Shown in pieces: positions 27,720 through 36,408 of a DNA stretch of 64,000 nt. The notes below the pieces were generated by a model. That model was not told where the DNA came from. It worked only from the letters and a program-made list of their open reading frames with translations, and did no database searches. Source of the DNA: Seonamhaeicola aphaedonensis (lineage in GTDB: Bacteria > Bacteroidota > Bacteroidia > Flavobacteriales > Flavobacteriaceae); the NCBI RefSeq assembly GCF_003386195.1, contig NZ_QRDX01000006.1, forward strand, positions 248,001 through 312,000, written 5' to 3'. Positions within the stretch are counted from its first letter, which is position 1, and each line of letters starts with the position of its first letter. Both the position numbers and the translations under genes were made by a program.

Positions 27720-28277
27720 ATGTATAAAACATTTTTAAGCCTCATTATACTTTGCCTAATTTTTACAAACTGTAAAACAGAACAAAACCCATTTGAAATT
27801 TCTAAACAGCATATTGGTTTGTTAACAGATTCTACTCAAGTCAAAGATTTAGAAGCTATTTTTATTAACGACTCTATTTCAAAATTTGATGGTAGTGAAG
27901 AATTCACAAGCAACATCAATAACATTGAAATATTTAGTAAAAATGGTGAAAAGCGCTTAATACTAACCCCAAAAACAATTTCAGATTCCACATCGGTTAT
28001 TGAGAGTATCCAAATTTTAGACCCTCAATACAAAACTCCCAAAGGTATTTCTGTTTTAAGCACTTTTAAAGACATTAATAATGCCTACCAAATTTCTAAG
28101 ATTGACAATGGTATAAATTCTATAGTGCTTTCGGTTAAAGAATTAAATGCTAGTTTTGTGATAGATAAAAAGGAATTACCTGCCAATTTAAGGTTTGATC
28201 TTAACCTAAAATTTGAAGAAACCCATATTCCTGACGCTGCTAAAATCAAATATTTTTTTCTAATTTGGAATAACTAA
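27720..28277 (+). CDS. Hypothetical lipoprotein
   Basis: A 185-residue protein with a lipoprotein signal (LIILCLIFTNC, Cys18). The mature part is predicted alpha/beta, with segments such as HIGLLTDSTQVKDLEAIFIND and SIQILDPQYKTPKGISVLSTF; the latter resembles a short ligand-binding beta sheet. I recognise no family. It lies 46 nt after the HerA-like gene and 10 nt before the YitT gene, so probably the same transcript. Function unknown. Confidence 0.75.
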   Translation: MYKTFLSLIILCLIFTNCKTEQNPFEISKQHIGLLTDSTQVKDLEAIFINDSISKFDGSEEFTSNINNIEIFSKNGEKRLILTPKTISDSTSVIESIQILDPQYKTPKGISVLSTFKDINNAYQISKIDNGINSIVLSVKELNASFVIDKKELPANLRFDLNLKFEETHIPDAAKIKYFFLIWNN

Positions 28278-28287
28278 CAATGAATAA

Positions 28288-29262
28288 ATGAACCCCTTTT
28301 TAACTAAAATAATATTTGATTTAGCCAGAAAAAAGCTTGAAAAGACCAACCCTAAAAAAGCGGTTACCAAGAAAAAAATAGTACCACTTGTTAGACAACT
28401 TCAAGTAGAATTAACCCACACCATTGGGGAATATATTTGTATAGTGATTGGTATTTTTTCTGCAGGTTTTGGCTTGAAGGGTTTTTTACTACCTAATCAA
28501 TTTATTGATGGTGGAGCAACAGGTATTTCATTATTACTAGAAAATATAACCTCTATTGAACTGGGTATCCTTTTAATTTTAGTGAATATCCCGTTTATCA
28601 TATTAGCCTCTAAAACGGTTAGTCTAAAGTTTGCCATTCGCAGTATTGTAGCCATAGCACTTTTAGCGGTTGTTGTACATTTTGTTGATTACCCCAAAAT
28701 AACAGAAGACAAACTCCTTATCGCCATTTTTGGTGGTTTTTTTCTAGGTTTGGGTATAGGTATGTCTATGCGCGGGCGCAGTGTGATTGATGGCACCGAG
28801 GTTCTCGCCATTTTTTTAAGTAGAAAGTTATCCTTAACCGTTGGCGATGTACTTTTAATCATAAACATTATTATATTTTCTTTTGGTGCCTACGTGCTTT
28901 CTGTAGAAACGGCGTTATATGCCATTTTAACCTACCTAGCGGCTGCTAGAACTGTTGATTTTGTAGTTGATGGTGTTGAAGAGTATGTAGGACTAACAAT
29001 AATTTCAGAAAAACACGATGACATAAAATGGATGCTCACCAATAAATTGGGAAGAGCATGTACGGTTTATAGTGGTAAAGGTGGTTACGGAAAGCAAGGA
29101 GAAAGTGCAGAAAAAGAAATAATCTACAGTGTTGTTACCCGTTTAGAGCTACCCAGAATTAAAACTGAAATTGATAAAATAGACCGAAAAGCCTTTTTAA
29201 TCATGGGTATTGTGAAAGACATTAAAGGTGGTATGATAAAACGAAAACCCTTTAAAGATTAA
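28288..29262 (+). CDS. YitT family membrane protein (DUF161 plus DUF2179)
   Basis: A 324-residue membrane protein with about five to six transmembrane segments in the first 210 residues (YitT membrane domain, including FLLPNQFIDGGATGISLLL and GIGMSMRGRSVIDGTEVLA). The soluble C-terminal DUF2179 domain includes GRACTVYSGKGGYGKQGESAEKEIIYSVV. The GGATG and GTEVLA repeats are typical of the family's internal duplication. The transported substrate is unknown. The 50-residue basic N-terminal extension is cytoplasmic. It is followed 1 nt later by a cupin gene. Confidence 0.88.
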   Translation: MNPFLTKIIFDLARKKLEKTNPKKAVTKKKIVPLVRQLQVELTHTIGEYICIVIGIFSAGFGLKGFLLPNQFIDGGATGISLLLENITSIELGILLILVNIPFIILASKTVSLKFAIRSIVAIALLAVVVHFVDYPKITEDKLLIAIFGGFFLGLGIGMSMRGRSVIDGTEVLAIFLSRKLSLTVGDVLLIINIIIFSFGAYVLSVETALYAILTYLAAARTVDFVVDGVEEYVGLTIISEKHDDIKWMLTNKLGRACTVYSGKGGYGKQGESAEKEIIYSVVTRLELPRIKTEIDKIDRKAFLIMGIVKDIKGGMIKRKPFKD

Positions 29263-29263
29263 A

Positions 29264-29629
29264 ATGAAGAACTACATTATTCAAAATAGTCCGTTTGTAG
29301 TACCAACCAATGACGGAAAATCTATAAAAGAACATTTTGGGTTAACCACCGATGGGAATTCTAATATAAGCATTGCCCATATGAAAGCGCCTGCTGGTTG
29401 GAAAGAACCTTTTCAAACCCCTGAATTTGATGAGTTCACTTTTATCATTAAAGGGAGAAAACAGTTTATAATTGAAGGTGAAACGATAGTTTTAGAAGCT
29501 GGTCAGTCTATAAAGATCAATAAAAATACCAGAGTTCAATACTCAAATCCGTTTACAGAACCCTGTGAATACATTGCTATTTGTACACCAGCATTTTCAA
29601 TGGATTTAGTTAATAGAGAAGCTGAATAG
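29264..29629 (+). CDS. Cupin domain protein
   Basis: A 121-residue single cupin. The conserved beta-barrel motifs are FQTPEFDEFTFIIKGRKQFI (motif 1, with only part of the usual His/Glu set) and the later VQYSNPFTEPCEYIAIC. The metal-ligand histidines are mostly replaced (Glu and Asp remain), so it may bind a ligand rather than catalyse. It lies one nucleotide after the YitT stop and 3 nt before the hydrolase ATG, so it is within an operon. Function is otherwise unknown. Confidence 0.8.
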   Translation: MKNYIIQNSPFVVPTNDGKSIKEHFGLTTDGNSNISIAHMKAPAGWKEPFQTPEFDEFTFIIKGRKQFIIEGETIVLEAGQSIKINKNTRVQYSNPFTEPCEYIAICTPAFSMDLVNREAE

Positions 29630-29632
29630 TTG

Positions 29633-30460
29633 ATGCAAAAATTCATTATTAAACTTGTTGGATCATACTTGAACGTACTAAGTTATGTCTCTGCTGATTA
29701 TGCTGCAAACAAAGCCTTACATCTATTCTCCATTCCTAGAAAAGGAAAACTTAATGAATCTCAAAAACGATTTTTAAACTCAGCAAAAAAAGAACTATTG
29801 ACCTTTGAAGATCTCGACATTGCCACATACCACTGGAAAGGGAATAAAGCAACCATACTTTTGGTGCATGGATGGGAAAGCAACTCCGCCCGTTGGAAAA
29901 ACAAAATTAAACGTTTCACAAACCAAGGATTTAATGTTGTAGCTTTAGATGCTCCAGCTCATGGGGCTTCAGGAGGTAAATTATTCAATGCTCTTTTGTA
30001 CTCTGAGTTTATTAACAAAGTTTCAAAAAAACATCAACCAGAAGTGATTATTGGGCACTCTGTTGGAGGTATGGCGTCTGTATTCTTTCAACAGAAATAT
30101 CAGTTAGCATCAGTAAAAAAAATGATATTGCTTGGTACGCCCTCAGAGTTTGAAGGCCTCTTAAAAAGTTATATCAAGCTTTTGGGATACAACAAAAAAA
30201 TTAAAAAAAGTCTCAATAAAATTATTTTTAAAAAGTTTGGAGCAACACCTAGTGATTTTTCAACCTCTAAATTTTCTAAAGACATTGAAACCGAAGGTCT
30301 TATAATTCATGATGTTAAAGACACCGTTATACCATATAGCGATGCTAAACTCATTAACAAAAGCTTACGAAATAGTAAACTCATTACTACTAAGGGCCTT
30401 GGTCACTCTTTGAACGACAACGCAGTAACTGAGAATATTTTAGAATTTTTAGAAAAATAA
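29633..30460 (+). CDS. Alpha/beta hydrolase
   Basis: A 275-residue alpha/beta-hydrolase fold enzyme. The oxyanion/first-strand segment is LVHGWESNSARW, the nucleophile elbow IIGHSVGGMAS (Ser), the acid HDVKDTVIPYSDA (Asp) and the base GLGHSLND (His), so the triad is complete. The frame could begin with TTG at 29630, but ATG at 29633 follows directly and is the natural start. It closely follows the cupin gene. It is probably an esterase or lipase-like enzyme; the substrate is unknown. Confidence 0.88.
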   Translation: MQKFIIKLVGSYLNVLSYVSADYAANKALHLFSIPRKGKLNESQKRFLNSAKKELLTFEDLDIATYHWKGNKATILLVHGWESNSARWKNKIKRFTNQGFNVVALDAPAHGASGGKLFNALLYSEFINKVSKKHQPEVIIGHSVGGMASVFFQQKYQLASVKKMILLGTPSEFEGLLKSYIKLLGYNKKIKKSLNKIIFKKFGATPSDFSTSKFSKDIETEGLIIHDVKDTVIPYSDAKLINKSLRNSKLITTKGLGHSLNDNAVTENILEFLEK

Positions 30461-30478
30461 GATGCTTACTTTTGTAAC

Positions 30479-31237
30479 ATGAACGAACCCTTAAAAAGAA
30501 TAAATAAATACTTAAGTGAAGTTGGTTATTGCTCTCGAAGAGAAGCAGATAAGTTAATTGAGGCAGGACGGGTAACCGTAAATGGGAATGTACCCGAAAA
30601 AGGTACAAAGCTATCTCCAGATGATAAAGTGTATGTTGATGGCGAATTAGTTGAAAACACTAAAAATAAGTTTACATACCTGGCTTTTAACAAGCCTATT
30701 GGCATTGTTTGTACAACCGATACTCGAGTTGAAAAGAATAATATTATCGATTATATTAATTACCATAAACGCATTTTCCCTATTGGAAGATTAGACAAAC
30801 CTAGCGAAGGTCTCATTTTACTTACAGATGATGGTGATATTGTAAACAAAATTCTTAGAGCCAGCAACAATCATGAAAAAGAATATATAGTTACTGTTGA
30901 TAAACCTATCTCACAAACTTTTGTGGAGCGTATGTCAAAAGGTATTTACTTAGAAGAATTAAAACAAACTACAAAACCTTGCATTGTAAAAAAACTAAGC
31001 TCAAATAAATTTAAAATCATACTTACCCAAGGTTTGAATAGGCAAATTAGAAGAATGTGTTCTCATTTAAACTATGAGGTGCAGACATTAAGACGCATTC
31101 GAATCATGAATATAAAACTGGATATACCTGTTGGGAAATTTCGGGAACTTTCAAAAGAAGAATATAGAGAGCTCAGTAAACTTATCAGTGATTCAACGAA
31201 AGAATTTAAACCTAAAACCGTTAAAAGAAAACGATAA
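30479..31237 (+). CDS. rluF: 23S rRNA pseudouridine synthase RluF
   Basis: A 252-residue RsuA/RluB-type pseudouridine synthase. The S4 domain occupies the N-terminus (RINKYLSEVGYCSRREADKL). The catalytic aspartate is in GRLDKPSEGLILLTDDG near residue 103. The RluF-type insert-free core ends with NRQIRRMCSHLNYEVQTLRR. In E. coli RluF modifies U2604 of 23S rRNA. The gene is convergent with folD; the two stop codons are one base apart and no terminator separates them. Confidence 0.9.
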   Translation: MNEPLKRINKYLSEVGYCSRREADKLIEAGRVTVNGNVPEKGTKLSPDDKVYVDGELVENTKNKFTYLAFNKPIGIVCTTDTRVEKNNIIDYINYHKRIFPIGRLDKPSEGLILLTDDGDIVNKILRASNNHEKEYIVTVDKPISQTFVERMSKGIYLEELKQTTKPCIVKKLSSNKFKIILTQGLNRQIRRMCSHLNYEVQTLRRIRIMNIKLDIPVGKFRELSKEEYRELSKLISDSTKEFKPKTVKRKR

Positions 31238-31238
31238 A

Positions 31239-32114
31239 TTAAGCCTTTCTTTCTCTTGCTAACAGTGTATTTTTAAGAAGCATAGCAATGGTCATAGGCC
31301 CTACTCCTCCAGGAACAGGTGTAATGTAACTAGCTTTCTTGCTCACACTTTCAAAATGCACATCACCAGCAAGCCTATATCCACTTTTTTTGGTTTGGTC
31401 TGGCACGCGAGTAATACCAACATCTATAACCACAACATCCTCTTTTACCATATCGCCGGTTAAAAACTCCGAGATACCTATGGCTGCCACAATGATATCG
31501 GCTCCTTTAGTTATTTCCTTTAAATTTTTAGATCGACTATGAACCACCGTAACTGTAGCATCACCAGCTGGACGCTTTTGACTCATTAGAATACTCATAG
31601 GGCGACCAACAATATGGCTTCTTCCCATAACTACAACATTTTTACCTGAAGTTTCAATCTGGTATCTTTCTAATAATTCCATAATACCAAAAGGTGTCGC
31701 TGGTAAAAAGGTTGGTAAATCTAAGGCCATTTTACCAACATTGGTAGGATGAAATCCGTCAACATCTTTATCCGGATCTACAGCCATTAATACCTTTTGC
31801 TCATCAATCTGATCTGGTAAGGGAAGCTGAACTATAAAACCATCGATAGTATCATTAGTATTCAATTCATGAATTTTATCTAATAATTCTTCTTCAGAAG
31901 TGTATTCGGGTAATTCAATTAAAGTAGATTCAAAACCTATTTTCTCACAAGCCTTAACTTTAGCATTAACATAGGTCATGCTTGCACCGTCACTCCCAAC
32001 CAAAATAGCTGCCAAATGGGGAACTTTTTCACCTTTTGAAACCATTGAAGCCACGTGTTCTGCAATCTCTTCTTTAATATCATTACTAACTTTTTTACCG
32101 TCTAAAATTGTCAT
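31239..32114 (-). CDS. folD: Bifunctional methylene-THF dehydrogenase/cyclohydrolase
   Basis: Interconverts 5,10-methylene- and 10-formyl-tetrahydrofolate, feeding purine synthesis and formyl-Met. The 291-residue length is normal. The catalytic lysine motif is [16 protein letters not shown], followed by the substrate loop [13 protein letters not shown]. The Rossmann signature [14 protein letters not shown] and the closing [16 protein letters not shown] are also present. It lies 112 nt downstream of ffh on the same strand. Between them are the heptamer array and a dispersed repeat. Confidence 0.97.
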   Translation of the reverse strand: MTILDGKKVSNDIKEEIAEHVASMVSKGEKVPHLAAILVGSDGASMTYVNAKVKACEKIGFESTLIELPEYTSEEELLDKIHELNTNDTIDGFIVQLPLPDQIDEQKVLMAVDPDKDVDGFHPTNVGKMALDLPTFLPATPFGIMELLERYQIETSGKNVVVMGRSHIVGRPMSILMSQKRPAGDATVTVVHSRSKNLKEITKGADIIVAAIGISEFLTGDMVKEDVVVIDVGITRVPDQTKKSGYRLAGDVHFESVSKKASYITPVPGGVGPMTIAMLLKNTLLARERKA

Positions 32115-32169
32115 ATTGTTTCTCGCAAAGGCGCTAAGACGCCAAGTTTTTATTTCATTTTTTAAGATG

Positions 32170-32192
32170 CTTCGACTACGCTCAGCATGACA
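32170..32192. repeat. Dispersed palindromic repeat (cttcgactacgctcagcatga)
   Basis: Differs at two positions from the unit at 2939-2959. It directly abuts the heptamer array (32194-32221) between folD and ffh. Confidence 0.65.
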
Positions 32193-32193
32193 C

Positions 32194-32221
32194 TTCTAAC
32201 TTCTAACTTCTAACTTCTAAC
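32194..32221 (-). repeat. Four-copy heptanucleotide array (gttagaa) 3' of ffh
   Basis: Four perfect tandem copies of gttagaa on the ffh coding strand (ttctaac on plus), starting 4 nt after the ffh stop codon. A parallel array, gactgaa x4, starts 5 nt after the ECF sigma stop at 36295. Confidence 0.8.
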
Positions 32222-32225
32222 AAGG

Positions 32226-33554
32226 TTAACGCATGTTCTGCATCATCTGCATCATCTTTCTACCGCCAGCTCCTTGCATCATCTTCATCATTTTACTCAT
32301 TTGATTGAATTGCTTTAAAAGCTGATTTACTTCTTGAACTGAAGTTCCAGATCCTTTTCCTATACGCTTTTTTCTACTCGCATCTATAATGGATGGATTT
32401 GATCTTTCTTTGGGTGTCATAGAATGAATGATGGCTTCAATACTTTTAAAAGCGTCATCATCAATATCAACATCCTTCATCATTTTTCCAGCGCCAGGAA
32501 TCATACCTACAAGGTCTTTCATATTTCCCATTTTCTTTATCTGCTGAATCTGTTTTAAGAAATCATCAAAACCAAACTTGTTCTTTGCAATTTTCTTTTG
32601 AAGTTTTCTAGCCTCCTCTTCATCAAATTGCTCCTGAGCTCTCTCAACAAGGGACACAACATCTCCCATACCAAGAATACGATCAGCCATACGAGACGGA
32701 TGGAATACATCAATGGCTTCCATTTTCTCACCGGTACCAATAAATTTGATTGGCTTATTTACAACCGATTTGATAGATATAGCAGCTCCTCCACGGGTAT
32801 CACCATCTAGTTTGGTAAGGATAACACCATCAAAATTTAAGACATCATTAAAAGCTTTAGCCGTATTTACGGCATCCTGACCCGTCATAGAATCTACTAC
32901 AAACAATGTTTCTTGTGGCTCAACAGCTTTATGGATGTTAGATATTTCAGTCATCATCGCTTCATCAACAGCTAAACGACCTGCGGTATCTATAATCACT
33001 ACATTAAAACCATTGGCTTTTGCATGAGAAATAGCAGCCTTAGAAATGGCAACCGGATCGTTATTGCCTCTATCACTAAAAACCTCAACACCTATTTGAT
33101 CTCCGACCACATGTAATTGGTCTATTGCCGCAGGACGATATACATCACAAGCGACCAACAAAGGGTTTTTGGTTTTTTTATTTTTGAGATAATTTGCAAG
33201 CTTACCAGAAAACGTTGTCTTACCAGAACCTTGTAAACCAGACATTAAAATAACACTTGGCGAACCAGACAAATTAATCCCCTCAGCATCACCACCCATG
33301 AGTTGAGTTAATTCATCTTTAACAATTTTAACCATGAGTTGTCCAGGTTGCAACGTAGTCAATACGTTTTGTCCTAGTGCTTTTTCTTTAACTCTGTTGG
33401 TGAAATCTTTAGCTATTTTAAAGTTTACATCGGCATCTAGTAAAGCCCGTCTTACCTCTTTTAAAGTCTCAGCAACATTAACCTCAGTAATACTTCCATG
33501 ACCCTTTAAAACGTGTAGGGCTTTATCTAACTTATCACTTAAATTATTAAACAT
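32226..33554 (-). CDS. ffh: Signal recognition particle protein (Ffh)
   Basis: The SRP54 GTPase that recognises signal sequences on nascent chains and docks with FtsY. The 442-residue protein has an N domain (1-85), a G domain with GLQGSGKTTFSGKLA near 107, DTAGRLAVDEAM and LTKLDGDTRGGAA, and a methionine-rich M domain (MSKMMKMMQGAGGRKMMQMM at the end). The M domain binds the signal peptide and the SRP RNA. The TAAATTTG at 33718-33725 (minus strand) is a possible -7 box, giving a long leader of about 150 nt. The array gttagaa x4 follows its stop. Confidence 0.98.
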   Translation of the reverse strand: MFNNLSDKLDKALHVLKGHGSITEVNVAETLKEVRRALLDADVNFKIAKDFTNRVKEKALGQNVLTTLQPGQLMVKIVKDELTQLMGGDAEGINLSGSPSVILMSGLQGSGKTTFSGKLANYLKNKKTKNPLLVACDVYRPAAIDQLHVVGDQIGVEVFSDRGNNDPVAISKAAISHAKANGFNVVIIDTAGRLAVDEAMMTEISNIHKAVEPQETLFVVDSMTGQDAVNTAKAFNDVLNFDGVILTKLDGDTRGGAAISIKSVVNKPIKFIGTGEKMEAIDVFHPSRMADRILGMGDVVSLVERAQEQFDEEEARKLQKKIAKNKFGFDDFLKQIQQIKKMGNMKDLVGMIPGAGKMMKDVDIDDDAFKSIEAIIHSMTPKERSNPSIIDASRKKRIGKGSGTSVQEVNQLLKQFNQMSKMMKMMQGAGGRKMMQMMQNMR

Positions 33555-33883
33555 AATTTTGACACGTATAAATTTTAATAATTAATATCTTTATTATAAT
33601 TATAAAATTGAGAACGTGTGCAACCGCTACGCTCTCACATTAAAAATTTTGAACATTCTCTTTGAGAAAATCTGTTTAAAATTTATTAATGCTCGTTTCT
33701 TGAAATTTTAAGAATTGCAAATTTAAGGAATTGAAGCTATTAATGGGTAATATTGTTTAAAAAAGGATATAAAAAAAGAGCTATTAATATTGTAATTAAT
33801 AGCTCTTGTAAAGGAAACTCAGCTAACTAACCTAACAAACCGAAAATCCAAGTTTCTCTTTTTTATAAACCAAAAGCAATTTA
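33555..33883. other. Intergenic region between ffh and the repeat lipoprotein gene
   Basis: 330 bp. It holds the terminator at 33777-33807 and a possible ffh -7 box (minus-strand TAAATTTG, 33718-33725). The stretch at 33612-33638 (gagaacgtgtgc..gctacgctctc) is a GC-richer imperfect inverted repeat. The rest is AT-rich with no gene. Confidence 0.5.
33777..33807 (-). terminator. Terminator of the repeat lipoprotein gene
   Basis: A perfect 13-bp stem, aagagctattaat (33777-33789) with attaatagctctt (33795-33807). Minus-strand T-run (ctcttttttt) follows. It lies 77 nt after the stop at 33884. Confidence 0.8.
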
Positions 33884-35641
33884 TTATTGTATTCTTTCTA
33901 AAACCAAGATATCTATTAATCCATCCCCACCGCTTATGTCTTTAAGCTCAATACGGTTTTCATTAATTTCAACTATTTTCCATCTTTCATTGAATTCATC
34001 AAAAGGTTGATTATTACTGAAATTAAAAGCTAATTTTAATTGTCCATCATCTCTAAAGGACAACCAAGATCCTCCAAATATTCCATTGTTTGGATCTGTA
34101 ACTCTAACTCTTCCTGTTTCAAAGAAACTTATTTTGTAACCAAAATAGTCAGCAGTTTCGTTGACCCCACTATCTTCATAAAGTGCCACTTCCCATTCAC
34201 TACTTACAAGAATATCTAAAATATAGTTTAAATCTCCATCTGTATTTGGACAGTGTCTTCTTAAAACCATTTCATTATTTTCGTTAGACAATTTTATCTT
34301 GTCTTCACCTAAGAAGGTTATTAACCATTGTAATTTTAAGTCTGGTCTTCCTTCTAAATTTATTTCCAAACCAATTCCAGCTGGTCTAACCAATACTTGG
34401 TAAGATCCTTCTATTAATTCACCTTCAACTCTAATTTTTACTACATTGTTTTCAAAAAATTTAAGAGGTGTACCAATATAATCTTCTTCTTTGTCAGAAT
34501 CATTTACATCTAATTCAGTAACTCTCCACAAACATTCTTGTAGGTAGTTCTCAACGCGTTCTTTAGTGTGGTCTATCAATACATCACAGTTGCGTTTCAT
34601 GATAATTCTACCAGTGTCTTCTTGATAAATTTTAACTCTACCTTCTTCTATTTCGTAGATATACCACTCTAGCGTAAAGTCTGCTAAATTTTCAAACTCC
34701 ATTTTTAATTTAGCTCCCCTTCCTTCTACAACTCTAGTTTGCCATGTACCAGTAAGTATATCACCATTTCTTTCTCTCATTACTACTACACCACCTTCTT
34801 TAAAGTTGATAGCATATTCAAAATATCTATCTGTTAAAGAAACAGCATCTCTTTTAAATTCGTGCACTAACCAAGGACATTTAATTAAGTAGTTATCTAA
34901 ACGCTCTTTGGTAAAGTCATCATCATTGTAGTCATTATCATCATCCTCATCACAAGTGTTTTTGGCTTCTCTGATAGTATTATGTAATTGTTCATTACTA
35001 TTTACTTGAATCTCGCTGCCATCTGCTAATACCATAGTAACCGGATAATTAATACTAGCAATAACTTCATATTCTTTTACTCTCCTTATAAAGCGGTGTA
35101 ATTGTCTGTCATTTTCAATTTCAACAGTATCTATAATTAAGAAGTCTGCATTAAAAATTGAAAATGAAATAGGATACTTAAAATCAATACATTCTATATC
35201 ATCGTCTTCTTCATTTTCTCCACCACACGCTTCGGCATAAGCTTCAAACTGATCGGCATTATTAATAACTATTTCATCATGGTCTGCATTAATAATGGTA
35301 ACAGGAAAAATCATTTCAAGATTATCGTCATCATTATCAAATTCGTCAAAAATAGCCTCAATAACTTCGAAGTCTTCCTCCGAATCGATAATAATTTCAA
35401 CACCGTTAACTATGACTGTAAGTGGTAACTTAACAGAAATACAACTGGCACGGTCTATAATATTGTCTTTAGAACCGTCCATTTTAGAAGCAGCACTAAC
35501 AAAAGCTGTTAGCTCTGAATCTGCTACTAAAGCTTCAGCTTCTGTTGGCTGTGTAATGTCAACTACTTCTTCTTGACAAGAAGTAAACATTAAAAGGGCA
35601 AAAAAAGGTAATAGTAATAAAATTCTCCAATTAGTTTTCAT
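33884..35641 (-). CDS. Modular repeat lipoprotein divergent from an ECF sigma factor
   Basis: A 585-residue lipoprotein (lipobox LLMFTSC; the frame is open to 35719 but ATG 35641, MKTNWRILLLL, begins a proper signal). Residues about 55-270 hold four units of the type [FY]PVT..NAD..EI.INN..[DQ]F with acidic tails. Residues about 275-585 hold three longer units beginning with a RLDNYL/RVENYL helix, a Trp and a beta sandwich (FKEGGVVVMRERNGDILTGT; FFENNVVKIRVEGEL; FFETGRVRVTDPNNG). I recognise no named family. Acidic spacers may bind Ca2+. A 32-nt element upstream is shared with the fecR promoter region, so I infer control by the adjacent sigma factor. Confidence 0.75.
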   Translation of the reverse strand: MKTNWRILLLLPFFALLMFTSCQEEVVDITQPTEAEALVADSELTAFVSAASKMDGSKDNIIDRASCISVKLPLTVIVNGVEIIIDSEEDFEVIEAIFDEFDNDDDNLEMIFPVTIINADHDEIVINNADQFEAYAEACGGENEEDDDIECIDFKYPISFSIFNADFLIIDTVEIENDRQLHRFIRRVKEYEVIASINYPVTMVLADGSEIQVNSNEQLHNTIREAKNTCDEDDDNDYNDDDFTKERLDNYLIKCPWLVHEFKRDAVSLTDRYFEYAINFKEGGVVVMRERNGDILTGTWQTRVVEGRGAKLKMEFENLADFTLEWYIYEIEEGRVKIYQEDTGRIIMKRNCDVLIDHTKERVENYLQECLWRVTELDVNDSDKEEDYIGTPLKFFENNVVKIRVEGELIEGSYQVLVRPAGIGLEINLEGRPDLKLQWLITFLGEDKIKLSNENNEMVLRRHCPNTDGDLNYILDILVSSEWEVALYEDSGVNETADYFGYKISFFETGRVRVTDPNNGIFGGSWLSFRDDGQLKLAFNFSNNQPFDEFNERWKIVEINENRIELKDISGGDGLIDILVLERIQ

Positions 35642-35677
35642 GATATTTGATTTTGGGTTCAACATAGCTTTTTGGTG

Positions 35678-35709
35678 ATAAAACAATTTAACTTTAAAAA
35701 TTCCTACCC
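35678..35709 (-). promoter_or_regulatory. Shared 32-nt upstream element, copy 1
   Basis: On the minus strand it starts GGGTAGGAA and ends AATTGTTTTAT, 36 nt upstream of the lipoprotein ATG. Copy 2 (36360-36391, plus strand) has identical 9-nt and 11-nt ends, the same total length, and 25 of 32 identical positions. See findings. Confidence 0.7.
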
Positions 35710-35770
35710 TCCTACTCAAAAAAAATTAATTTTTTATTAAAAAGCTTTATTTTAGTGGCTCCAACTACCA

Positions 35771-36295
35771 ATGAAAATGAGCAAGCCACTACATGATAAT
35801 ATTTGCGCAGAGCATATTTTTTCATCAATATTTAATAAACACGCCAAAGACCTACACAATTTTTTATACTATAAGTTTGGCGAATTGCTAAACCCTAAAG
35901 ACAAAGCTCAAGAAGCTTTTGTAAAACTTTGGGAGAACTGTGCTAAGGTTACCCCAGATAAAGCCAAAAGCTTTTTATTTACCACCGCTAATAATTTAAT
36001 GCTGAATGAAGCGGCTCACCAAAAGGTTGTCTTGAAACATCAAAAAATTGCTAAGCCAAAATTGAGTACCAATGAAAGCCCAGAGTTTTTAATGCGTGAA
36101 AAAGAATATAATGACAAATTACAAAAAGCACTGGCAAATTTAACAGAACCACAACGCGTTGCTTTTATGATGAACCGTGTGGAAGGAAAACGTTTTAAGG
36201 AAATAGCTGAGATTTTAGATATCTCAACCAAAGCCGTTGAAAAACGAATTTATGGAGCATTGGAAAAGTTGAGGAAGGAAATAAAGGAGTTGTGA
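35771..36295 (+). CDS. ECF-family RNA polymerase sigma factor
   Basis: A 174-residue sigma-70 ECF factor. Region 2 includes LHNFLYYKFGELLNPKDKAQEAFVKLWE, with the alternate-helix acidic residue. Region 4 is LTEPQRVAFMMNRVEGKRFK followed by EIAEILDISTKAVEKRIYGAL, the helix-turn-helix. It has the standard neighbour FecR (anti-sigma) and TonB receptor with an STN domain, so it is of the FecI type and responds to an outer-membrane signal. It is divergent from the repeat lipoprotein. An array of four gactgaa heptamers begins 5 nt past its stop. Confidence 0.93.
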   Translation: MKMSKPLHDNICAEHIFSSIFNKHAKDLHNFLYYKFGELLNPKDKAQEAFVKLWENCAKVTPDKAKSFLFTTANNLMLNEAAHQKVVLKHQKIAKPKLSTNESPEFLMREKEYNDKLQKALANLTEPQRVAFMMNRVEGKRFKEIAEILDISTKAVEKRIYGALEKLRKEIKEL

Positions 36296-36300
36296 CAGAT

Positions 36301-36328
36301 GACTGAAGACTGAAGACTGAAGACTGAA
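36301..36328 (+). repeat. Four-copy heptanucleotide array (gactgaa) 3' of the ECF sigma gene
   Basis: Four perfect tandem copies, 36301-36328, beginning 5 nt after the sigma stop codon (TGA 36293-36295). It has the same copy number, orientation and position as the ffh array; the unit shares G...GAA with gttagaa. Confidence 0.8.
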
Positions 36329-36359
36329 ATTTAAGCTTTTGAAAAAAAATTAAATCATA

Positions 36360-36391
36360 GGGTAGGAAAAAATAAAAGTTAATTGTTTTAT
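36360..36391 (+). promoter_or_regulatory. Shared 32-nt upstream element, copy 2
   Basis: It starts GGGTAGGAA and ends AATTGTTTTAT, 17 nt before the fecR ATG at 36409. It is the counterpart of the element at 35678-35709. The pair flanks the sigma gene, so I suggest it is the promoter recognised by that ECF factor. Confidence 0.7.
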
Positions 36392-36408
36392 AGTTGAATA
36401 AAGGAAAA

